Shown here one piece after another: positions 1 through 5,386 of a stretch of DNA of 5,386 nt. The notes beneath the pieces were generated by a model. The model was not told the origin of the DNA and made no database searches. It worked only from the letters and a program-made list of their open reading frames with translations. Each line of letters begins with the position of its first letter. Position 1 is the first letter of the stretch. The position numbers and the translations under genes were made by a program. Source of the DNA: an uncultured Bacteroidota bacterium (GTDB taxonomy: Bacteria > Bacteroidota > Bacteroidia > Chitinophagales > Chitinophagaceae); assembly GCA_946479535.1 (NCBI GenBank), contig CAMLGP010000259.1, positions 1 to 5,386 of the forward strand, written 5' to 3'.

Positions 1-751
1 TGTCCAGAAAAAACTGAAGCTCTTTTTCCGTGATACCGATTGTTCTGAAATATTTCCAGAAGAAATGTTTACGGTTTACTTTGCCGCACAGAAGATCATT
101 GGTAAGCCAGCGCCTTTTATTTTCAAATGATGCCTGGTATCGAAGTTGTGGAGTACTATGCGTTTTTGCCAGATCCTCCGTTTGTATCAATTGAGCCTGT
201 GAATTTATGCGGCGAATAGCCTGCATGGCCAGTAAAGTTCCTTTCAGCTGATTAAGCAGCATTTTGATAAAACTTGCTTCATTTTTATGATGAGGGTACC
301 AGAATCCATATAAACCACTAAACCTTGCAGTAGTTAAAGGTTCATTTACAGGAGTGTAATAATTGAGCCATGGAAATTGTTTTGCCACCTTCAGGGCATA
401 GTCTGCAAGCAACTCCGGAAATTTTTCATCCAGTAAATGGGTGAAGGAAGGACCACTCCCATGATGCAGCAACCCTGCAACTGGCTCCATTCCATTTTGC
501 CGAATGGCATGGAGCCGTTCTTGCGTTTCCTTCCAGTTAATGATACCATTATTGCCTGGCAAATGGTTTTCCCAGAGAACTGGGTACCTGAGTTTGCGGA
601 TCCCCAATGCAGCAATCGCTTCAATATCTCCCGGTCTGGAATAATGTCCTGTTGTTTCCAACTGATCCCGATAAGTATTATTCACCCGGTTGACAGTACA
701 TTCCAACCCTCCCCATATCTCAGGTCTGCAATGCTGGTACTTTATGTCCAT
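1..751 (-). CDS. GH1-like glycosyl hydrolase domain protein, N-terminal part; probable fusion to an RmlD-like reductase (partial)
   Basis: The frame is open for 250 codons from ATG 751 and runs off the left edge, so the C-terminus is missing. The protein opens with PEIWGGLECTVNRV (residues 10-23). It then has LRYPVLWE (54-61), LLHHGSGP (94-101, at the place of the GH1 L-H-W loop), YYTPVNEPLTTARFSGLYG (131-149) and QTED (190-193). The Asn-Glu-Pro at 136-138 matches the GH1 acid/base glutamate motif on the fourth strand of the TIM barrel. From memory of the family, proteins with this opening are about 700 residues long and carry a dTDP-4-dehydrorhamnose reductase-like (RmlD, NAD(P)-binding) domain after the GH1-like part; that half lies outside the window. 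No signal peptide is seen, so a cytoplasmic role in sugar or sugar-nucleotide metabolism is inferred. The start overlaps the end of glf by 32 bp. An in-frame ATG at 766 would add five residues and has AGGA just upstream, so the start is uncertain. The substrate is unknown and the GH1 nucleophile cannot be checked here. Confidence 0.8.
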   Translation of the reverse strand, partial: MDIKYQHCRPEIWGGLECTVNRVNNTYRDQLETTGHYSRPGDIEAIAALGIRKLRYPVLWENHLPGNNGIINWKETQERLHAIRQNGMEPVAGLLHHGSGPSFTHLLDEKFPELLADYALKVAKQFPWLNYYTPVNEPLTTARFSGLYGFWYPHHKNEASFIKMLLNQLKGTLLAMQAIRRINSQAQLIQTEDLAKTHSTPQLRYQASFENKRRWLTNDLLCGKVNRKHFFWKYFRTIGITEKELQFFLD

Positions 752-1862
752 TGAGCTGTTGGCCATTGTCCTGAATGCTAATTAATTTTTTATATAGGGT
801 TAATGATTGAGCCACCACCTGATCCATATTATAATACTTATACGTGGCCAGTCTGCCAGTAAAGTGTACTTTCTTCATGCCGGTAGCCAGTTGCTGATAT
901 TTTTTATAGAGTTCAGCATTTTCAGGCCTGGGCACTGGATAGTAAGGATCACCATCCTCTTTCGGATATTCGTAGACAATGGTGGTTTTGGGATGCTTTT
1001 GCCCTGTGAGATATTTGAATTCGGTAGATCTGGTATAAGGATGCTCGTTTGGATAATTAATCGTTCCTGTGGATTGTTGCGTTTCACATTCCAGCGTTTC
1101 AAATCGAAATTCCAGAGAACGGTATGGAAGTTTACCATAACAATAATCAAAATAATAATCAATTGGGCCAGTATAGATCATTTCCCTGTGAGGTATAAGG
1201 TCCCTGATCTCTTTATAATCTGTATTGAGCAGGATCTTGATATTGGGATGAGAAAGCATATTCTCAAACATTCGCGTATACCCATGGAGTGGCATACCCT
1301 GGTATTTGTCGGTGAAATACCGATTGTCCCGATTATTCCTCACCGGAATCCGGGCGGTAACAGAAGCGTCCAGTTCAGAGGGGTCCAGGTTCCATTGTTT
1401 CCGGGTATAACCTTTAAAAAATTTTTCATACAGATCCCGGCCTACCCTGTTGACCACTACGTCTTCAGAAGTAATAATCCTTTCTTTAAGCTCCGCTTTG
1501 GATTGGAGGAATTCTTCAACCTGACTGCTGGTCAGCTGCATGCCATACAATTCATTGATGGTATTCAGATTAATGGGAATTGGAACAAGCATTCCATCAA
1601 CACTGGCCAGTACACGGTGCTCATAGGGCCTCCAGGTAGTGAATTGGCCCAGATAATCATAAATTTCTTTTGAATTAGTATGGAAAATATGTGGTCCATA
1701 TTCATGGACTAATATTCCTTCTTTATTGTAATGATCATAAGTATTGCCACCAATATGATGACGTTTGTCTACGATCAATATTTTTTTTCCAGCCTCACTG
1801 GCAAGGCGTTCTGCCAGTACCGCGCCTGCAAAACCGGCACCCACAATTAAATAATCAAACAT
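720..1862 (-). CDS. glf: UDP-galactopyranose mutase
   Basis: This flavoenzyme interconverts UDP-galactopyranose and UDP-galactofuranose in the cytoplasm and so supplies the Galf donor for surface glycans. The 380-residue length fits the bacterial family (E. coli Glf is about 367). Visible motifs, in order, are the Rossmann FAD loop GAGFAG (8-13); HIGGNTYD (36-43) followed by EYGPHIFHTN (54-63); GYTRKQW (151-157), with the active-site tryptophan; RIPVR (171-175); YTGPIDYYFDY (230-240); PYTR (275-278), with a conserved substrate-phosphate arginine; DPYYPV (305-310), with the paired tyrosines; and GRLATYKYYNMDQV (336-349), which closes the FAD site. All key residues known from the family appear present, so the enzyme should be active. 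The last 16 or so residues (NGQQLNGHKVPALQT) form an extra tail beyond the conserved core, and the downstream gene starts inside it. The ATG overlaps the stop of the glycosyltransferase gene by 8 bp, which indicates one operon and probable translational coupling. Confidence 0.96.
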   Translation of the reverse strand: MFDYLIVGAGFAGAVLAERLASEAGKKILIVDKRHHIGGNTYDHYNKEGILVHEYGPHIFHTNSKEIYDYLGQFTTWRPYEHRVLASVDGMLVPIPINLNTINELYGMQLTSSQVEEFLQSKAELKERIITSEDVVVNRVGRDLYEKFFKGYTRKQWNLDPSELDASVTARIPVRNNRDNRYFTDKYQGMPLHGYTRMFENMLSHPNIKILLNTDYKEIRDLIPHREMIYTGPIDYYFDYCYGKLPYRSLEFRFETLECETQQSTGTINYPNEHPYTRSTEFKYLTGQKHPKTTIVYEYPKEDGDPYYPVPRPENAELYKKYQQLATGMKKVHFTGRLATYKYYNMDQVVAQSLTLYKKLISIQDNGQQLNGHKVPALQT

Positions 1863-2991
1863 ACTCGTTCTCCTTTTGTATTAAGTTGTTTTGTTGCTTT
1901 GATTCTAGTTTTGTATTGATCAGGTAAAGCATTTTATCAACTGTATTGTCCCATGAATCATTTTCAAGGAAAGCATCAACGGTTTTCAGCCATTCTTTCT
2001 TTTTTTCCATATTAAGCGCCTGCTCAATACCATCAATAAAGGCTGAATGTGTTTCAGCTATGTATACCAGCCCGTTTTCTCCATAAGGGGCAACCACATC
2101 CCTGATAGGAGTAGAAACCACTGGTTTGCCGCCAGCAAGATATTCAGGCGTTTTGGTTGGGCTAATAAAACGGGTAGATTCATTTATGGCGAAAGGCATC
2201 ATGGCAACATCCCAGCCTGCCAGGTAAGTTGGTAATTCTTCATAAGATTTGCCACCGAGATAATGAATATTGGAGCGTGTTGGTAGGGAGGCAGGATCTA
2301 TTTTTACAACCGGGCCTATTATGATAAAATGCCATTTTGGCCTTTCCTGGCTAATTGCTTCCAGCAATTCAAGATCCATCCGTTCATCTATTACACCAAA
2401 GAATCCTATGCGTGGTGTGGGTATCAGGAATTGTTCAGCAGGTTCAAGTGAAATATTCCTGCTTTTTCCAAAATGTTTTTTATCAATGCTGCTTGGAAAA
2501 GGATAGATGCAGGGATGCTGATGTTTTTTAGCCTCGTATAGACTTTGTCCTCCTGTAAACACCAGATCTGCTTTTATTAGTAAAACAGACTCCAGTTCCT
2601 TTAAACGCGCCGGCGCATTTTTAAAGGCTGACAATTCATCCATGCAATCATATACCGTTAGCAAGGGGGAAAAGGAATGCGAGATGGAGAGCGCCATAGG
2701 AGTATAATACCAGAAGATATACCGGCTAATTTTGAAATATTCAAAAAGGTCATGCAGGAGATTTTCCTGTATTTGTATGGCATCGATTTCATGCGTACCT
2801 GCAGGCAAATGCGGAATTACAATCCATACTCCTTCCTTGGAATAACTATTGTCCAGGTAAGGCTTTTCAGCATCATACACCGGCTCCTCTACAAAAAATA
2901 CCCTGAAATGTCTGGAAAGCCTGCTGAGCAGATGCTGCGGGCGTTGGTACACAAAATTCCATCTCAAATGCGAATAGCAAATGATATCCAT
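1855..2991 (-). CDS. Glycosyltransferase, GT4 / TuaH-like type
   Basis: This is a predicted cytoplasmic GT-B glycosyltransferase of 378 residues that moves a sugar from a nucleotide donor onto a glycan or lipid-linked acceptor. Using the ATG at 2991, the N-terminal domain begins MDIICYSHLRWNFVYQRPQH, a hallmark of a GT4 group that includes TuaH-like proteins. Further family marks are VYDCMDELSAF (about 113-123), the inter-domain strand PRIGFFGVIDERMD (about 193-206), and the C-terminal nucleotide-sugar region WDVAMMPF (about 260-267) followed by SPTKTPEYLAGGKPVVSTP (about 277-295). The glutamate in TPEYLAGGKP corresponds to the conserved donor-binding acidic residue. An in-frame TTG at 2997 would add two residues, but ATG 2991 gives the usual family N-terminus. 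It is the first visible gene of the operon and its TGA overlaps the glf ATG. The glf neighbour makes a galactofuranosyl or related transfer plausible, but donor and acceptor cannot be read from the sequence. Confidence 0.9.
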   Translation of the reverse strand: MDIICYSHLRWNFVYQRPQHLLSRLSRHFRVFFVEEPVYDAEKPYLDNSYSKEGVWIVIPHLPAGTHEIDAIQIQENLLHDLFEYFKISRYIFWYYTPMALSISHSFSPLLTVYDCMDELSAFKNAPARLKELESVLLIKADLVFTGGQSLYEAKKHQHPCIYPFPSSIDKKHFGKSRNISLEPAEQFLIPTPRIGFFGVIDERMDLELLEAISQERPKWHFIIIGPVVKIDPASLPTRSNIHYLGGKSYEELPTYLAGWDVAMMPFAINESTRFISPTKTPEYLAGGKPVVSTPIRDVVAPYGENGLVYIAETHSAFIDGIEQALNMEKKKEWLKTVDAFLENDSWDNTVDKMLYLINTKLESKQQNNLIQKENEYV

Positions 2992-3221
2992 TGGCAATAA
3001 GTTTAAAATTAATTTATGTATCTATGAGTACGAGGGGAGTAGCTATAGTCAATAAACAAAAAATTATGCCATTTCGATTACGCTGGATTTGGATGTGGCA
3101 TTGATTAAAAAGGCACTTTATTGGGAAAATATTTCCCCCACAAAAAAATATATAAATTAATGATTACAAAGAATCAGTGATAATCCTGATATATTAGAAG
3201 AGAATTAATACGATGAGATTT
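2992..3221. other. AT-rich intergenic gap upstream of the glycan operon
   Basis: No convincing gene is present. The gap lies between the end of the SET gene and the start of the glycosyltransferase gene, both on the minus strand, so it should hold the promoter of the glycan operon. I could not place a convincing Bacteroidota-type promoter (TTTG and TAnnTTTG boxes) on the minus strand. It contains a short inverted repeat at 3123-3137 and a weaker dyad, ATGCCA 3066-3071 with TGGCAT 3096-3101. No hairpin followed by a T-run, as a classic terminator for the SET gene, is clear. Confidence 0.5.
3123..3137. repeat. Short perfect inverted repeat in the intergenic gap
   Basis: GGGAAA and TTTCCC form 6-bp arms around a 3-nt loop. 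On either strand it is not followed by a T-run in the position expected for an intrinsic terminator. It could be a weak terminator for the SET gene, an operator, or chance in AT-rich DNA. Confidence 0.3.
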
Positions 3222-3635
3222 CTATACGAGTTTTCTATTATGACGGATCACTTTCCAGTAATCTTTTCCATAGTCAACAAGTATTTCACTTCCTGCCGGT
3301 ATATCCTTTTTGGAAACAATAAAAACCCGTAATCCAGACTCTTTATATTCTGCATTATTGGTAATCCCTTTTACCTTATTTATTCCGCGAGCATCATTGG
3401 CAAACCTGGCTAATGCTTTTTTATAGGGAGCTGCATCAATAACATGGTCTCTCTTTACATAAAATATATAGCCATTTTCGCCTTTGTGATGATTTACATC
3501 TTTCCAGGTAGTTATTCTTCCTTTATATTCCACAATTCTTGTTCCTCGTGGAATAAATTTTTTTGTGAACAGGCCTTTGCCTGCGCCGGGAAGTTTCGAT
3601 TTCTTTACAATTAGCTGATCTTCGAGTAACACCAT
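3222..3635 (-). CDS. Stand-alone SET-domain protein, putative protein-lysine methyltransferase
   Basis: This 137-residue protein is almost entirely one SET domain, which in known members transfers methyl groups from S-adenosylmethionine to lysine side chains. The opening SAM-binding strand motif is PGAGKGLFTKKFIPRGTRI (16-34), followed by VEYKGRI (35-41). The central motif RFANDARG (77-84) with NNAEY (93-97) stands where eukaryotic enzymes have RFxNHxCxPN. The closing motif is IPAGSEILVDYGKDYW (112-127), with the tyrosine of the E-L-x-x-D-Y-G signature at 122. No pre-SET or post-SET zinc-binding cysteines are present, as is usual for short bacterial SET proteins. No signal peptide or membrane segment is seen, so it is probably cytoplasmic. 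An in-frame stop lies a few codons upstream, which fixes ATG 3635 as the likely start. It is divergent from ligD across 172 bp. The substrate is unknown; a chromatin or repair protein is a guess from context. Confidence 0.88.
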   Translation of the reverse strand: MVLLEDQLIVKKSKLPGAGKGLFTKKFIPRGTRIVEYKGRITTWKDVNHHKGENGYIFYVKRDHVIDAAPYKKALARFANDARGINKVKGITNNAEYKESGLRVFIVSKKDIPAGSEILVDYGKDYWKVIRHNRKLV

Positions 3636-3653
3636 TGGATTAATTTATAAATA

Positions 3654-3670
3654 TGTTTTGATCTAAAACA
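3654..3670. repeat. Operator-like palindrome near the SET gene start
   Basis: TGTTTTGATCTAAAACA has perfect 6-bp arms (TGTTTT / AAAACA) around a 5-bp centre. It lies 18 bp upstream of the SET start codon on the minus strand, a typical place for a dimeric repressor or activator site. No regulator is visible in the window. Confidence 0.4.
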
Positions 3671-3720
3671 AAGACCATTCCTTTCCTTGCCAGACAGGAA
3701 ATCTTTCTTTTTTGGGAATG

Positions 3721-3750
3721 CGAAAATCCGGGCATTTTCTCGAAATCTGG
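3721..3750 (+). repeat. Two direct repeats 20 bp apart upstream of ligD
   Basis: CGAAAATCCGG at 3721-3731 and CGAAATCTGG at 3741-3750 begin exactly 20 bp apart and differ by one inserted A and one C/T change. This spacing of about two helical turns would suit a tandem binding site on one DNA face, just upstream of the AT-rich putative ligD promoter. Chance occurrence is possible. Confidence 0.3.
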
Positions 3751-3807
3751 TATATTATTTATTGTTTATTTATGGGAGAAATGTATTATTAATCCATAGT
3801 ATCAAAA

Positions 3808-5386
3808 ATGGCTAAGTCAAAATCAAAGAACCAGGGTACAAAAGCAGGTTTTCCTAAAAGCATCCAGCCCATGCTGGCTACATTGGTTGATGAGCCTTTT
3901 GACCAGCCCGGATGGCTTTACGAAATTAAATGGGATGGATACCGGGCAGTTGCTTTAATAAATAAAGGGAAAGTTAACCTGCTGTCACGTAATAATAAGT
4001 CTTTCAATGATAAGTTTTACCCGGTTCATCAAGCACTTCAATCCTGGAAAATTAATGCAGTACTGGATGGGGAAGTAGTTGTGCTCAATGAAAAGGGGGT
4101 TGCAGAGTTTGGAGCTCTCCAGAACTGGCGAAGTGAGGCAGACGGTCAATTGATTTATTATGTTTTTGATATTTTATGGTTAAATGGATATAGTCTGGAA
4201 GATCTACCTCTATCCGCGAGAAAAAAGATACTTAAGGAAACTCTTCCACCGGGGGATATGATCCGTTATAGTGAGTCCTTTGATACCGATGCAAGAGAAT
4301 TCCTGGGGGTAGCAGCTAAATTGGGTATGGAAGGCATAATGGCAAAGAAGGCGGATAGCCCTTACATTGAAGGGGAAAGAACAAGGGACTGGTTGAAAAT
4401 AAAAGCAAATAAGAGGCAGGAGGTAGTAATTGGAGGGTACACCAATAATGAAGACTCTTCAAAATTGTTCAGTTCCCTTCTTGTTGGTGTATATGAGAAA
4501 GGAAAACTTCATTATATCGGTAAAATTGGGACTGGATTTAATCATAAAACCCAGCAGGAGTTATACACGAAAATGAAAAGATTAGTTTCTAAGAATGTCC
4601 CTTTTGCTGAAAGACCAGATGTCAATGCTCCTTCCCGCTTCAGACCAAACCCTCCCAGGGCTAAAGTGACCTGGCTTAAACCTAAACTGGTTTGTGAAGT
4701 ACGATATGCTGAAATAACAACTGACGGCGTTATGCGTCACCCCTCCTTTCTTGGATTACGAGTGGATAAACCCGCGCACAAGGTAACCCGGGAAACAGCC
4801 TTGCCTGTTGAGAAAGTAGTGAAAGGCAGGATGGCAACAAAATACACCAGGGCAGTCAGAGATAAAAGTCGAAAAACCCTATTAAATCCTGTTGATGAAA
4901 CCCAGGTTCGCAATGTAAATGGGCATGAATTGAAATTTTCAAATCTGGGTAAGGTTTTCTGGCCAAAAGAAGGATACACAAAACGGGATGTGCTGAATTA
5001 TTATTACCAGGTGGCTCCCTATATTCTGCCCTATCTTAAAGACCGGCCACAATCACTGAATCGTTTTCCAAACGGAATAAGTGGCAAAAGTTTTTATCAG
5101 AAGGATATTACCAGTTCAGCACCTGACTGGATAAAAATGGAGCCCTATACTACCAGTGAAGGGGAGGATAAGAATTTCCTGGTCCCTGAAGATGAAGCGA
5201 GTATTTTATATATGGCTAATACCGGAGCTATAGAGATGAATCCGTGGAACAGTACTATTCAAAAACCAGATAATCCTGACTGGTGTATAATTGATCTGGA
5301 TCCAACCAGTAAAAATACTTTTGAACAGGTGATCAAAGCTGCTCAGGTAACCAAAGAGGTGTTAGATGGATTGGGTGTCAACGGGT
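3808..5386 (+). CDS. ligD: ATP-dependent DNA ligase D, ligase-polymerase form without phosphoesterase domain (partial)
   Basis: LigD seals double-strand breaks in bacterial non-homologous end joining together with Ku. The frame is open for 526 codons and runs off the right edge. The ligase domain begins almost at once: motif I EIKWDGYR (39-46) with the adenylated Lys41, motif III LDGEVV (86-91), motif IIIa YYVFDIL (117-123), motif IV EGIMAKK (175-181) and motif V WLKIK (195-199). An OB-fold follows (about 205-325) with VCEVRYAEITTDG (295-307) and MRHPSFLGLRVDK (309-321). A linker rich in basic residues (about 322-370) leads to the archaeo-eukaryotic primase-type polymerase domain from about 373, with FSNLGKVFWPKEGYTKRD (377-394), QKDITSSAPDWI (431-442), ANTGAIEMNPWNS (470-482) and the metal-binding DLDP (496-499). 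About half of the polymerase domain is missing beyond the edge. The N-terminal phosphoesterase domain found in many relatives is absent, and an in-frame TAA at 3790-3792 rules out an upstream extension. ATG 3808 is therefore the likely start. Confidence 0.95.
   Translation, partial: MAKSKSKNQGTKAGFPKSIQPMLATLVDEPFDQPGWLYEIKWDGYRAVALINKGKVNLLSRNNKSFNDKFYPVHQALQSWKINAVLDGEVVVLNEKGVAEFGALQNWRSEADGQLIYYVFDILWLNGYSLEDLPLSARKKILKETLPPGDMIRYSESFDTDAREFLGVAAKLGMEGIMAKKADSPYIEGERTRDWLKIKANKRQEVVIGGYTNNEDSSKLFSSLLVGVYEKGKLHYIGKIGTGFNHKTQQELYTKMKRLVSKNVPFAERPDVNAPSRFRPNPPRAKVTWLKPKLVCEVRYAEITTDGVMRHPSFLGLRVDKPAHKVTRETALPVEKVVKGRMATKYTRAVRDKSRKTLLNPVDETQVRNVNGHELKFSNLGKVFWPKEGYTKRDVLNYYYQVAPYILPYLKDRPQSLNRFPNGISGKSFYQKDITSSAPDWIKMEPYTTSEGEDKNFLVPEDEASILYMANTGAIEMNPWNSTIQKPDNPDWCIIDLDPTSKNTFEQVIKAAQVTKEVLDGLGVNG

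Larger units (their letters stand above)
3636..3807. promoter_or_regulatory. Divergent intergenic region between the SET gene and ligD
   Basis: Both genes are transcribed outward from this 172-bp stretch, so it must hold both promoters unless they lie further away. It is rich in short symmetric elements: a 17-bp palindrome (3654-3670); TTTCCT 3682-3687 with AGGAAA 3696-3701 followed by a T-rich tract to 3713; GAAAAT 3722-3727 with ATTTTC 3734-3739; and a direct repeat (3721-3750). An AT-rich TATATTATTTATTG at 3751-3764 could contain the ligD -10/-7 box, but no confident promoter pair can be assigned. The in-frame TAA at 3790-3792 shows that ligD does not begin further upstream. Confidence 0.5.

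Noticed and set aside
437..754. Open frames at 437-754 (plus) and 391-624 (minus).
   Set aside because: Both overlap the GH1-like coding frame, which gives a clear family match. Their products show no recognisable motif.
807..1673. A 288-codon open frame on the plus strand.
   Set aside because: It lies fully antisense to glf, whose translation matches a known family throughout. The plus-strand product has no recognisable domain and is a shadow of glf codon usage.
1855..2997. TTG start at 2997 for the glycosyltransferase.
   Set aside because: The ATG six bases further in gives the usual family N-terminus MDIICYSHLRW. The TTG would add only two residues and has no supporting ribosome-binding site.
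3024..3104. A 26-codon plus-strand open frame (begins MSTRGVAIVNK) in the intergenic gap.
   Set aside because: It is very short, has no recognisable motif or clear ribosome-binding site, and is easily explained by chance.
3682..3713. Hairpin TTTCCT/AGGAAA followed by a T-rich tract, resembling a plus-strand terminator.
   Set aside because: No plus-strand gene ends there, the stem is only 6 bp and AT-rich, and the T tract is interrupted. It is kept only as a note in the intergenic entry.
4737..4979. An 80-codon minus-strand open frame inside ligD.
   Set aside because: It is antisense to the conserved OB-fold/linker region of ligD and has no recognisable domain.

Overview
This window looks like a chromosomal stretch from a member of the Bacteroidota, probably of the Chitinophagaceae type. 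That placement is an inference from the AT-leaning base composition, the AT-rich gaps without strong Shine-Dalgarno sequences, and the family resemblance of the proteins. It has not been confirmed by a search. I see no RNA genes, mobile elements or CRISPR arrays.

Positions 1-2991 hold three overlapping genes on the minus strand, read from right to left. They are a GT4-type glycosyltransferase (2991-1855), the UDP-galactopyranose mutase glf (1862-720), and the N-terminal 250 residues of a GH1-like protein (751 to the window edge) whose family normally continues into an RmlD-like sugar-nucleotide reductase domain. The stop/start overlaps are 8 bp and 32-47 bp, which points to one translationally coupled operon. 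Together they suggest synthesis of a surface glycan that contains galactofuranose: glf makes UDP-Galf, the glycosyltransferase adds a sugar, and the third protein probably modifies a sugar or sugar nucleotide.

Positions 2992-3221 are an AT-rich gap with no gene. Positions 3222-3635 (minus strand) encode a small stand-alone SET-domain protein, a putative protein-lysine methyltransferase.

Positions 3636-3807 form a divergent intergenic region with an operator-like palindrome near the SET start and a pair of direct repeats 20 bp apart on the ligD side. From 3808 to the window end (plus strand) lies ligD, the ATP-dependent DNA ligase/polymerase of bacterial non-homologous end joining. It begins directly with the ligase domain, lacks the usual phosphoesterase domain, and is cut by the window edge inside the polymerase domain. 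The SET gene and ligD may form a small DNA-repair-related neighbourhood. No Ku gene is visible here.
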